NCBI GenBank assembly: GCA_014879545.1
Contig: JACSRV010000112.1
Coordinates: 1 to 45,532, forward strand
Length of the DNA: 45,532 bases
Reading direction: 5' to 3'
Source of the DNA: Chitinophagaceae bacterium
GTDB taxonomy: Bacteria; Bacteroidota; Bacteroidia; Chitinophagales; Chitinophagaceae
In this document: positions 9,445 through 17,402 of the stretch, piece after piece
Layout of the letters: every line of letters begins with the position of its first letter
Position numbering within the stretch: the stretch's first letter is position 1
Notes under the pieces: generated by a model
Told to the model about the DNA's origin: nothing
Seen by the model: the letters and a program-made list of their open reading frames with translations, nothing else
Database searches by the model: none
Position numbers and translations under genes: made by a program

Positions 9445-11493
9445 ATGACCGGTAGAAACATAGTGCTCTTATTGGTGTACTTTCAACTGTTCGCTGTTTC
9501 CTCGTATGCGCGTGGCAACAAAACCTCGCTGAAAGCAAACTACTATTATCATCACTATGCCTACCACGAAGCGATCCCTTATTTTGAAGAGCTTGTTTCT
9601 TCATCAGATGACCTTGAATCGTTAGCGAAACTCGCGGACTGTTATCGCCTGACGGGTAATGATGAAAAAGCGGCAGCTATCTACAACCGTGCCATCAACG
9701 CTGATACCTGTAAGCCCGAATGCTACATGAAATACGCACGCGTATTGATGAGACTGGGCCGGTATGAAACTGCAGTATTGGAGCTGAAATCATGCATTGA
9801 TAAGAACGGAAACGATACCCGCATAACAAAACTTATCACCACATGCGAACAAGCTGCAGAAAGATCGGCAAATGAGTTCCCGGCAGGTATCACTATATTT
9901 CAACCCTATAACTCTGACGGCGCCGACTTTGCCCCCACAATATGGAACGGGAATGTGGTGTTTACCTCAGACACAGTGGTCGGACTTAAAAAAGGGTCGG
10001 ACAAATGGACGGGGAATAATTATTTCAGTATTTACAAGGTAAGTTCCGACGGTGCCCGACCGACTGCAATTGAAAAGGTTCCCGGCCCTAAGGATATGTA
10101 CATCAAGCACCACATAGGGCCCTGTACATTTGCAAAAGGGGGGAAGGAAATGTACTATACCCGGTCGCGATATGCTGCCGGCTTTATAAAAGAAAAAGCA
10201 AAAGGAGGTGCAGATAGTTCTGTTTACCTTGAAATAATGATTGCAGGTGATTTTGATAGTTCCACACAAAAGTTCACATCAATAAAGCCGTTTAGACACA
10301 ATAGCGCCACCTATTCTGTGGCACATCCGGCCGTATCGCCTGACGGGAAACGACTAATATTCTCATCCGACAAACCCGGTGGCTTTGGCGGCCGGGATCT
10401 GTATATATGTACCAACGAGTACGGGAGTCTGTGGAGCGTTCCTATGCTGATCGATTCAGCTGTTAACACCGAAGGCGATGAAGTGTTCCCATGGTGGGCC
10501 GATGACAGCACACTTTATTTTTCGTCGGATGGCCACCGCGGTCTGGGCGGTTTGGATATTTACCGTGTGCAACTGAACAGGCAGGAAAACGAATGGACAA
10601 ATAGAGAGAATATGCCGCAGCCTTTGAATTCGTCTTATGACGACCTTTCTTTGGCGCTACCTGCTAATACCGGCAGCGGTTATTTCTCATCAGACAGACC
10701 GGCCAAAATGGGGGGGGATAATATATTTTACTATCGCCGCATGAAACTATACATGAAGGTGATAGTGGTTGATTCAGCCACCGGCAAACCGCTTGATGCT
10801 CACATTACCAGTAGCTCCGTAAAAACGGGGACAGACCGTACTCAACCTGCCGGAACTGCATTTGTGGAACGTTTGTGGCCGGATGCAGAGTATTTTGTGA
10901 GCGTAAGCAGAAAGTACTACAAACCTCAGTCCATATCCTTCGTTGCCACCTCCACAGTAGGCTCAGGCGAGACCGACACTATTTTTCAAAAGATTGCATT
11001 GGCTGCAATTGATAATAGCTGGGATTCCACGTTTGCCATAACAATTACAGAAACTGAGGGCGGCACCCGTCCGGGTATCATGGATAGCCCCGCCATCAGC
11101 AGTTTTGAGGTAAACAAAGTCTATGTGATCGGGTATTTTGACTTCAACTTCAGTAAGTTCTACTACAAAGCAGGGAAAGCTGATATTAATGTGGAAAAGC
11201 GAGTGGTGTTGGATACCTTGGCGAATATCCTGAGAAGAAATCCTACAATGGCCATACAGGTGCGTGCACACACTGATTGCCGCGGTACGGGTGAGTACAA
11301 TATGAAACTTTCAGTAGAACGGGCGGCATCGGTGGTGGAATACCTTCTGAAGAAAGGCATAGCATCCAACAGGCTTGAATACAAAGGTTTTGGAGAAACA
11401 ACACCCATAATCCCATGCCCTGATTGCCAGGCCTGCACAGAGGAACAGCATGCTCAAAACCGGGTACTAGAATTCAAAGTCTTAAAGATCTAG
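9445..11493 (+). CDS. OmpA-family protein with TPR and PD40 beta-propeller domains
   Basis: This is a 682-residue exported protein (signal peptide MTGRNIVLLLVYFQ to YARG). Domains in order: TPR-like helices (about 25-140), a WD40-like PD40 beta-propeller (about 150-430) with repeats such as PDGKRLIFSSDKPGGFGGRD and YFSSDGHRGLGGLDIY, a carboxypeptidase-regulatory-like beta domain (about 440-515), and a C-terminal OmpA domain (about 555-682). The OmpA domain carries the peptidoglycan-binding pattern HTDCRG, LSVERA and GFGE. The architecture matches the PorE/SprE-like OmpA partner found beside PorP/SprF genes. It starts six bases after the sprF-like stop, so it completes an adhesin/PorP-SprF/OmpA operon and probably anchors the export complex to peptidoglycan. 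A Cys-rich CPDCQAC segment near the C-terminus could be disulfide-bonded. Confidence 0.92.
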   Translation: MTGRNIVLLLVYFQLFAVSSYARGNKTSLKANYYYHHYAYHEAIPYFEELVSSSDDLESLAKLADCYRLTGNDEKAAAIYNRAINADTCKPECYMKYARVLMRLGRYETAVLELKSCIDKNGNDTRITKLITTCEQAAERSANEFPAGITIFQPYNSDGADFAPTIWNGNVVFTSDTVVGLKKGSDKWTGNNYFSIYKVSSDGARPTAIEKVPGPKDMYIKHHIGPCTFAKGGKEMYYTRSRYAAGFIKEKAKGGADSSVYLEIMIAGDFDSSTQKFTSIKPFRHNSATYSVAHPAVSPDGKRLIFSSDKPGGFGGRDLYICTNEYGSLWSVPMLIDSAVNTEGDEVFPWWADDSTLYFSSDGHRGLGGLDIYRVQLNRQENEWTNRENMPQPLNSSYDDLSLALPANTGSGYFSSDRPAKMGGDNIFYYRRMKLYMKVIVVDSATGKPLDAHITSSSVKTGTDRTQPAGTAFVERLWPDAEYFVSVSRKYYKPQSISFVATSTVGSGETDTIFQKIALAAIDNSWDSTFAITITETEGGTRPGIMDSPAISSFEVNKVYVIGYFDFNFSKFYYKAGKADINVEKRVVLDTLANILRRNPTMAIQVRAHTDCRGTGEYNMKLSVERAASVVEYLLKKGIASNRLEYKGFGETTPIIPCPDCQACTEEQHAQNRVLEFKVLKI

Positions 11494-11544
11494 AGGCGAT
11501 ATATCTGCAAAGGAAGTATATAATGTGAAAAAGAGAGATAAATT

Positions 11545-11575
11545 TTTGTATTTCAGAATGTAACGCCTATCTTTG
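11545..11575 (+). promoter_or_regulatory. promoter of rpsP (TTTG-N19-TATCTTTG)
   Basis: The -33 element TTTG (11545-11548) and the -7 element TATCTTTG (11568-11575) are separated by exactly 19 bases, the Bacteroidota consensus. Transcription should begin about seven bases downstream. The -7 box and the following 14 bases are identical to those of the tRNA-Arg promoter near 42.77 kb. Confidence 0.85.
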
Positions 11576-11619
11576 CAGTCCGAAAAATTATTGTTAACGC
11601 AAAATAATTTCTATTATTT

Positions 11620-12132
11620 ATGTCGGTAAAAATCCGTTTGCAGAGACATGGGTCGAAGAAGCGCCCATTCTACTTCATCGTAGCGGCTAGCACAACTGCT
11701 CCCCGCGATGGTAAATTCATTGAAAAACTGGGTACATACAACCCACTCACAGTTCCGGCTACAATCCGTATGAACCGTGAGCGTGCGCTCCACTGGTTGG
11801 ACAAAGGTGCACAGCCTACCAACACTTGCCGCAGGATCCTTTCTTTCAAAGGTGTTCTGTATCTGAAACACCTTATGCGTGGTGTATCTCTGGGTCTGTT
11901 CGATCAGCAGGCTGCTATGGAGAAATTCGAAAAGTGGAACGGAGAGCATGAAGAGCTGGTAGCTCGTCGTGAAGAAGCTCACCGTAAGCACAAAGCTGAC
12001 AAACGTCATGAGACAATGAAAGAGTCAGTTCGTAAAGTAGAAGAAAAGAACCTCGCTAAAGCTGCACAAGCTGAAACTTCTGACCAACCTGATGTTGTAG
12101 AAGGAGAAGCGTCTGAATCTGCTGAAGCATAA
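11620..12132 (+). CDS. rpsP: 30S ribosomal protein S16
   Basis: This is a structural protein of the small ribosomal subunit. The N-terminal 80 or so residues are canonical S16 ([18 protein letters not shown], then [12 protein letters not shown]). The protein then continues with a highly charged helical segment and an acidic tail, 170 aa in all against 80-90 for E. coli S16; long C-terminal extensions of this kind are usual in Bacteroidota. The leader after the promoter is about 35-40 bases, A/T-rich and without a clear Shine-Dalgarno site, as is common in the phylum. It is transcribed alone between its own promoter and a strong terminator. rimM, its partner in many bacteria, is not adjacent. 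Confidence 0.97.
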   Translation: MSVKIRLQRHGSKKRPFYFIVAASTTAPRDGKFIEKLGTYNPLTVPATIRMNRERALHWLDKGAQPTNTCRRILSFKGVLYLKHLMRGVSLGLFDQQAAMEKFEKWNGEHEELVARREEAHRKHKADKRHETMKESVRKVEEKNLAKAAQAETSDQPDVVEGEASESAEA

Positions 12133-12148
12133 TTCTGATAATACTTAC

Positions 12149-12186
12149 AAATAGAAATAGCGACCATTTGGTCGCTATTTCTATTT
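12149..12186. terminator. strong hairpin terminator between rpsP and the convergent STN-protein gene
   Basis: A perfect 17-base-pair stem (12149-12165 with 12170-12186) closes an ATTT tetraloop, with A-rich left and T-rich right arms. It lies 16 bases after the rpsP stop and 14 bases past the end of the minus-strand gene, so it probably serves both directions. Confidence 0.88.
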
Positions 12187-12200
12187 TATACCATCAACCA

Positions 12201-13991
12201 TTAGAAATGCACTTGTATGCCACCCTTGTATCCTATACGCATTTCCATTTGCTGCGCCACTGCCATTCCTGAATATAGAATGTGCGTTTCTACCAGTGGG
12301 CCGTCAGGTTTGTAATTATAGAACGACACATTATAGCCTGCACCTGCAAATAGCTCAAACGCGCCAACCCTGATCGATGGCATAACGCGCACGCTGTACT
12401 CATTATAGAACAAACCACGGGCATCAGTAAGCGACACAGCCCCGATCTCATTGTTGATACGGAACTTGCGGTAGACCGGTAAATGAGCCCCAATTCCCGC
12501 TTCCAAACCGGCAAGCACTGAAGACCCTGAAACATTCCCACCCAAACCAAATATGCCATACAAAACCCTGCCACCTGAACGGAGTGTGACAAACGAATTC
12601 CCGTAATCGTCAACGGAAACCCCTAGCGCCTTTTCGCCCGACCGAATAATGTTGATGATGCCGATAGGATAGTCAGACGAGTCTGCTACATTGACAAAAC
12701 CTGCAACCTGTACTCCTTTTACACGACGAGCGATATTGATAAAACCTGCAACCTGAGCACCATCTACTTGATCTGCAATATTGATGAAACCGGCAGCCTG
12801 GGCGCCCCGCACCCTACCGGCAATGTTGATAAAACCAGATGCCTGAACGTTGGCTGTTTTAGCCCCATTCATAAAGCCTGCCGCTTGAACACCCCGCAGA
12901 GTGTCTGCGGCAACATTCATAAAACCCGAAGCCTGTACACCCTCAACTTTATCGGCTTTGTTCATGAATCCGGCAGTTTGTACACCCTGCAACCCTCCAA
13001 CAACAAAATTGCTGAAACCACTGGATTGAATGCCTTCAACGTTTCCGGCAACTACATTGAACACACCTGCAGCCTGTACATACTTAACATCGCGCTTATC
13101 GATATTGAACATACCGGCTACTTCCACACCATCTACCCCGGCTGTATATCCCCCCAATAAATTGAACGAGAATTTATTTTCAACCTGTCCGCTCATTTTA
13201 CCGTGCGTGCCAACGCCCGGTATAAAAGAAAACTGATATGGTTTATCTACAAAGAACTTACCCAGATTCAGGCTTTGGGTCTTTAGTTTAGATGAGATCA
13301 ATTTCCGACCAAACCATGATCGCCCAACTCCTGAAAATTGGGTAACCACCATATCCGGCAATGCATACGTCTCCGGCACAATCGTCAGAGACAGTTCCTG
13401 ATCATATCCTTTTATGAGTGACACACTCGTATCAACGTAAAACCCTTTACTAACAACGATTTCCGCCGATTGGTATTTCTCCCTGTCGCGAAGTTGAAGC
13501 GAAAAATGCCCTTCTTTATCCGTAATTGCAGATGCTAATTGTTGCCGCTCGAACACACTAACATCCGCCAGTGCGTCGCCTGTGTTTCCATCGGTAATAA
13601 ATCCGCTTATTGTGTACCATTTCTCTTTCTCAGGAGGTTGCAGGATGACGTATTTATCAGTCTCCACGTACCGAAACTGCTCCCCCAGCACACCATCCAA
13701 CACCTGTTTCACCGATTGTCCGTGTGCAGACACTGAAACAAGACTGTCTTTTCTGATGAGATTGCTATTGTACGAAAAGTAAAATCCACCTTGCCTGCCA
13801 ATGGCCTTCAGGACCTCGGCAAGCGGCTTTTTGCTCATTTCAATTGATACCTTGTTTTGCAGAAGACTCTTGGTCTGTCCTTTTAAGGTGCCGGTTACTG
13901 AAAAAAGTACAAGCAAGAGAAAGATCAACGTAGTGAAGCGCTGTCTGATTGGTGAACGGAAAAAAAAAGAGAAACGAAAATTTAAAGACAT
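12201..13991 (-). CDS. STN-domain and carboxypeptidase-regulatory-like protein with LA_2272-type surface repeats
   Basis: A 596-residue exported protein (from ATG 13991; the frame also opens upstream at a TTG at 14015). A hydrophobic signal segment ends near GTLKGQ. Then come an STN/secretin-TonB short N-terminal domain (about 38-110; VSIEMSKKPLAEVLKAIG), a CarboxypepD-regulatory-like beta domain (about 120-205), and about ten 15-16-residue repeats of the form G-V/A-Q-x-A/S-G-F-x-N. A beta-rich C-terminal part ends in Phe, as outer-membrane barrels do. There is no TonB-receptor plug or 22-strand barrel. It follows the sigma and FecR genes in the position where a FecA/SusC-type receptor normally lies, so its STN domain probably contacts FecR in the periplasm. 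The signal it senses is unknown. The repeat-family name is from memory; the repeats themselves are plain in the sequence. Confidence 0.85.
   Translation of the reverse strand: MSLNFRFSFFFRSPIRQRFTTLIFLLLVLFSVTGTLKGQTKSLLQNKVSIEMSKKPLAEVLKAIGRQGGFYFSYNSNLIRKDSLVSVSAHGQSVKQVLDGVLGEQFRYVETDKYVILQPPEKEKWYTISGFITDGNTGDALADVSVFERQQLASAITDKEGHFSLQLRDREKYQSAEIVVSKGFYVDTSVSLIKGYDQELSLTIVPETYALPDMVVTQFSGVGRSWFGRKLISSKLKTQSLNLGKFFVDKPYQFSFIPGVGTHGKMSGQVENKFSFNLLGGYTAGVDGVEVAGMFNIDKRDVKYVQAAGVFNVVAGNVEGIQSSGFSNFVVGGLQGVQTAGFMNKADKVEGVQASGFMNVAADTLRGVQAAGFMNGAKTANVQASGFINIAGRVRGAQAAGFINIADQVDGAQVAGFINIARRVKGVQVAGFVNVADSSDYPIGIINIIRSGEKALGVSVDDYGNSFVTLRSGGRVLYGIFGLGGNVSGSSVLAGLEAGIGAHLPVYRKFRINNEIGAVSLTDARGLFYNEYSVRVMPSIRVGAFELFAGAGYNVSFYNYKPDGPLVETHILYSGMAVAQQMEMRIGYKGGIQVHF
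12670..13150 (-). repeat. in-gene tandem repeats, about ten units of 45-48 bases
   Basis: The DNA encodes consecutive units such as GVQAAGFMN, VQASGFINIA, GAQAAGFINIA and GAQVAGFINIA. Units are 15 or 16 codons long and have diverged at the ends but not in the core AGF-x-N. The regular spacing fits a stack of beta-strands or a solenoid, or short barrel strands. Confidence 0.85.
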
Positions 13992-14070
13992 GTAGCGGCA
14001 GATAGCGATAAACAAAATTATTAATTTGTCAGCAAAAACTCATCCGGGTATCGGGTTGCACGGGAAGCTA

Positions 14071-15081
14071 TCATCGCTCTTTCAGCAACACCTTACCATC
14101 CCTACGTTCCACTACCATCTCGTTCCGGAAAGTCTTACCTATAACATCGATTATATTATCGAGAGATTCGTTTGGAAAGGTTGCCGATAGCGGTAGTGTC
14201 TGTAGCCTTGGGCTCTCAATTACAATCTGCGCATTATAAGCATCATTAAGCGTAGCGACCACCTTGTACAGCGGAACAGCATTGCAAACAAATTCATTAG
14301 TGCGGTAATAATTGTAGAGTTCATCGGTTACGCTTTCAGTGAGTGGTGTATCGTTGGCAGTAGTGACAGTGGTTTTTTGCCCTGGGTTCAAACGCACGGT
14401 GCGCTCCTTTTTGGTAACCTCCACAATACCTGTTTCCACGATCACCTCTGTAACATCCCGCCTGCTTTTTACGTTGAACGACGTGCCAACTACCCGCACA
14501 GAAGAGTTTCCGGCATCAATGATGAATGGGTGTGCCTTATCGGGGGTAATGTTGAAGAACGCCTCCCCCTTCAACGCAACAGACCTTGTTTTCCCATCGA
14601 AATGGGCCGGATATGAAAGTTCAGAATGTTTATTGAGTGTAACTACCGAACCGTCAGGCAAGGTGTAGATCATCACCTTATCATTAGTTTGAGCAAGAAT
14701 ATTACCACTATCCGATCCATTCCATGTGTACATGATCCAGGCGGCTCCCGCCATTACCACAAGCACTGCCGCTGCCTTTACCCATGACAACCCATGCAAT
14801 GGGATCTGTTTTGCCGTTCTTCTATCACTACCCTGACCTTTTCCTTCTTCTAGTGCAACCCGATCCATGAACCTTCCCCATGCATCATCGGCTTTCACGG
14901 TTGTATGCCCTTCCAGTTTCTTACTCTCGCTCCATATCAGGCTGAAGTCGTCAAAATACTTACGATTCTCCAGGCTTTCTGCAACCCAGTCTAGTACTGC
15001 ATCTACCTCATCTGTTGTAGCCTCTCCTGCCAGGTATTTCACCAGCATGTCGTCATACATATATTCTTTGTTCGTGCTCAC
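14071..15081 (-). CDS. FecR-family anti-sigma factor
   Basis: A 336-residue inner-membrane signal transducer. The cytoplasmic N-terminal part (residues 1-100) contains the KYLAGEAT and W-x-ES-x-EN-R patterns of Bacteroidota FecR proteins. One transmembrane helix spans residues 101-119 (VKAAAVLVVMAGAAWIMYTW). The periplasmic FecR domain (about 128-235) shows LPDGSVVTLNKHSEL, LKGEAFFNI and VVGTSFNV. A C-terminal DUF4974 (about 263-334) is the region that meets a partner's STN domain. The start shown is GTG 15081, 12 bases after the sigma-gene stop; ATG 15060 is an alternative. It probably holds the neighbouring ECF sigma factor inactive until signalled from the outer membrane. Confidence 0.93.
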   Translation of the reverse strand: MSTNKEYMYDDMLVKYLAGEATTDEVDAVLDWVAESLENRKYFDDFSLIWSESKKLEGHTTVKADDAWGRFMDRVALEEGKGQGSDRRTAKQIPLHGLSWVKAAAVLVVMAGAAWIMYTWNGSDSGNILAQTNDKVMIYTLPDGSVVTLNKHSELSYPAHFDGKTRSVALKGEAFFNITPDKAHPFIIDAGNSSVRVVGTSFNVKSRRDVTEVIVETGIVEVTKKERTVRLNPGQKTTVTTANDTPLTESVTDELYNYYRTNEFVCNAVPLYKVVATLNDAYNAQIVIESPRLQTLPLSATFPNESLDNIIDVIGKTFRNEMVVERRDGKVLLKER

Positions 15082-15093
15082 TGACTACAATTA

Positions 15094-15642
15094 TTAAAAG
15101 TTGAATAATAGAATTAATAGGATGGGTAGGTATTCAGCCAATTGGGTCCTCAAAATTTTCAATGCTTTGCCCATTTGATTCTCCACGGTTTTGACAGAAA
15201 GACCAAGCCTGTCGGCGATCTCCAGATATTTCAACTGTTCAAAACGGCTCATCTGAAATATAGTTCTGCATTGCTCAGGCAATGCGCGCAGCGCCTCATC
15301 GAGTTTTTCTTCCAGTTCTTTCAGCTTCAGCTTTTCTGCAGCATTATTCAAATTTTCCATAGTGCGTGCCATATGAACTCTATAGGCTGCCTTTACTTTC
15401 TCGTGTTTCACATGATTGAGACACTCATTGTAAACGCTACGATACAGGTAGCCGGCCATAGTACCTGAAATATCGAGCTGGTCTTTGTTCTTCCACAGCT
15501 TATAAAAAACATTCTGTACCATTTCTTCCGCCATCAATTCATCTCTGATGATCGTATAGGCATATCGATGCAACCCCTCAAAATGGGTTTTGAACGCATC
15601 TTCAATCATGCGCTTACTATCTATTATAGTTTCATTGATCAT
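15094..15642 (-). CDS. ECF-type RNA polymerase sigma-70 factor (Bacteroidetes family)
   Basis: A 182-residue alternative sigma factor. Region 2 (about residues 14-52) includes the sequence DELMAEEMVQNVFYKLW. Region 4 (about 118-164) includes LPEQCRTIFQMSRFEQLKY and a helix-turn-helix with LSVKTVENQMGKAL. A hydrophobic C-terminal tail (ILLILLFNF) is slightly unusual. The frame opens at TTG 15687, but a TATATTTG -7 box at 15666-15673 would start transcription inside that extension, so ATG 15642 is chosen. It heads the sigma/FecR/STN-repeat cluster and probably autoregulates it. Confidence 0.92.
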   Translation of the reverse strand: MINETIIDSKRMIEDAFKTHFEGLHRYAYTIIRDELMAEEMVQNVFYKLWKNKDQLDISGTMAGYLYRSVYNECLNHVKHEKVKAAYRVHMARTMENLNNAAEKLKLKELEEKLDEALRALPEQCRTIFQMSRFEQLKYLEIADRLGLSVKTVENQMGKALKILRTQLAEYLPILLILLFNF

Positions 15643-15665
15643 GTGAACTGTTTGGTAACCTTTCT

Positions 15666-15673
15666 CAAATATA
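15666..15673 (-). promoter_or_regulatory. -7 box of the sigma/FecR/STN cluster
   Basis: TATATTTG on the minus strand matches TAnnTTTG and lies 24 bases upstream of ATG 15642. No TTTG lies at the expected -33 position. That could mean dependence on an alternative sigma factor, possibly the one encoded here, or a chance match. Confidence 0.45.
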
Positions 15674-15843
15674 ATCGCTTCTTCCAAGCCTTTTATTTAG
15701 AAGAAGACAACTGTGAATGGAATTACCCCTATGACGTTTTGAAAAAAGATTAAGAATTCTTTTAGAGGGGTGATTGAAACGATCAAATTTGAATTCAAAA
15801 AATGAGGAAACAGAACCGCTGTTAATTGAAAATCAATTACTTA

Positions 15844-15876
15844 AAACAAAATCGCCCAGCCAAAACGGCCAGGCGA
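15844..15876 (-). terminator. terminator of the phosphoglucomutase gene
   Basis: Read on the minus strand, TCGCC/GGCGA and GCC/GGC pairs around a two-by-two mismatch form a stem (15852-15876), followed by a T-rich run (15850-15844). It lies about 20 bases past the stop of the mutase gene. Confidence 0.7.
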
Positions 15877-15896
15877 CAAATATGAATATTTACAGA

Positions 15897-17303
15897 CTAA
15901 GCAAGGATAGTTGCCTTAACATCGGTAAGGATGTCCAATGTTTCTTCTTTACTATTGCCTTCGGCATACACGCGCAGCAATGGTTCGGTACCCGATGCAC
16001 GAAGCATGATCCATCCGCCATTATCCAGGTGGTATTTTACACCATCAATTGTCTCAATGCGATTGAAACCATATTTTCCGAATTTGGTGTAACCACCATC
16101 GGCAGCCTTTTTAATGATAGCCTCTTTCTTTTCGTTTTCAATATGCAGGTCGTGCCTGTCGTATACAAACCGACCGATGATGTCATAAACCTCTTCACAA
16201 AGTTGTTTCAGCGTTTTACCGGTTTCGTTCATGTATTCATAAAGCGCAAGGCCATCGTAAATACCATCACGCTCCGGAATATGTCCTTTCACTGCAATAC
16301 CGCCACTTTCTTCTCCTCCAACCAGCACATCTTCATGCACCATTATCTCGCTTATGTACTTAAACCCAATCTGCGTCACCTCGATGGGCAGACCGTAGTG
16401 TGCACATAACTTCTTCACCCTATCGGTTACGGAAAATGCGATCACTACCTTACCATTCATACCCTTGTACTTGTGCAGATAGTTGATTAAAAGCAGAATG
16501 ATATTGTGTGCGTCAACGAAATTTCCGTCCTCGTCGTACAGACCAATACGATCAGCATCGCCATCAGTGGCAAGGCCAATTTTGATTTCAGGTGTTGTAG
16601 CCACAGTTTTTGCAAGTTCCTGAAGATTCTTGTCCAACGGCTCAGGTGCCTGACCATGGAAACCCGGATTGTCATCGCAGTGAATAAGTACAGCACCCGG
16701 TAGCAAGCGACGTATTACGTTCTGACCCGCGCCGTACATAGCATCATACGCTATCTTGAACGGCGACCTCGACAGTTTTTCAAAATCAAATTTCTCCTTC
16801 AGGTAGTCAACATACATGTCTTCCAACGCAATATATTCCAACATACCCTTCTCTTGCCATTGAGCAATTGACTGTGATGGCATTTCCACTTCGTCAGGAA
16901 TCATCGCCTCAACTGCTGCAATGTCATTCGGACTCGACGGACCACCGTGCGCGCCCTTCAATTTGTAACCATTATAAGTAGGAGGATTGTGTGAGGCTGT
17001 TATCACCACTCCCTGTTGTGCGTTGAGTTTCAACACACCCAGAGATATCATTGGAGTACTGATAAACCCATTGGCAAGCAAAACATTTACACCGTTGGCA
17101 CAAAGGACAGATGCTGCAGTCTCTGCAAACAACTTACCACCAAACCTGCAATCGTGGCCCACAACCACTACAGGCTTTTCGTGTTTTGAATGCAACCAAT
17201 CGGCAAGGCCCTTGCTTACGCGTGCCACATTATAAACAGTAAAATCTTTAGCGATGATGGCGCGCCAACCGTCTGTACCAAACTTTATCTTTTCAGTTGT
17301 CAT
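15897..17303 (-). CDS. phosphoglucomutase/phosphomannomutase family protein
   Basis: A 468-residue alpha-D-phosphohexomutase that moves phosphate between C1 and C6 of a hexose through a phosphoserine. Visible signatures: N-terminal FGTDGWRAIIAKDF; catalytic loop TASHNPPTYNG with the phosphoserine at S104; metal loop DGDADR at 247-252; sugar-specificity loop GGEESGG; and C-terminal phosphate-binding RASGTEPLLRVY. All key residues are present. Substrate (glucose, mannose or glucosamine phosphate) cannot be fixed from sequence. The ATG at 17303 lies 31 bases below a probable transcription start set by a -7 box. The gene has its own terminator and is divergent from the aldehyde dehydrogenase gene. 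Probable role: precursor supply for cell-surface polysaccharide and sugar nucleotides. Confidence 0.93.
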   Translation of the reverse strand: MTTEKIKFGTDGWRAIIAKDFTVYNVARVSKGLADWLHSKHEKPVVVVGHDCRFGGKLFAETAASVLCANGVNVLLANGFISTPMISLGVLKLNAQQGVVITASHNPPTYNGYKLKGAHGGPSSPNDIAAVEAMIPDEVEMPSQSIAQWQEKGMLEYIALEDMYVDYLKEKFDFEKLSRSPFKIAYDAMYGAGQNVIRRLLPGAVLIHCDDNPGFHGQAPEPLDKNLQELAKTVATTPEIKIGLATDGDADRIGLYDEDGNFVDAHNIILLLINYLHKYKGMNGKVVIAFSVTDRVKKLCAHYGLPIEVTQIGFKYISEIMVHEDVLVGGEESGGIAVKGHIPERDGIYDGLALYEYMNETGKTLKQLCEEVYDIIGRFVYDRHDLHIENEKKEAIIKKAADGGYTKFGKYGFNRIETIDGVKYHLDNGGWIMLRASGTEPLLRVYAEGNSKEETLDILTDVKATILA

Positions 17304-17340
17304 ATTATTCGGGAAAATGGAACGTTAAAATTACGATGCG

Positions 17341-17348
17341 CAAAAGTA
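17341..17348 (-). promoter_or_regulatory. -7 box of the phosphohexomutase gene
   Basis: TACTTTTG on the minus strand fits TAnnTTTG and lies 37 bases upstream of the mutase ATG. The tetramer 19 bases further upstream is only partly TTTG-like. Confidence 0.5.
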
Positions 17349-17402
17349 TGAAACGTTTTGTACCGTTCAGCTATCTAATTTTACTACATCAAACATCTGA
17401 GC

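Noticed and set aside
15774-16409. Long plus-strand open frame (211 codons) overlapping the mutase gene
   Set aside because: It lies antisense to a phosphohexomutase whose catalytic motifs are all intact, and its own translation shows no domain or signal.
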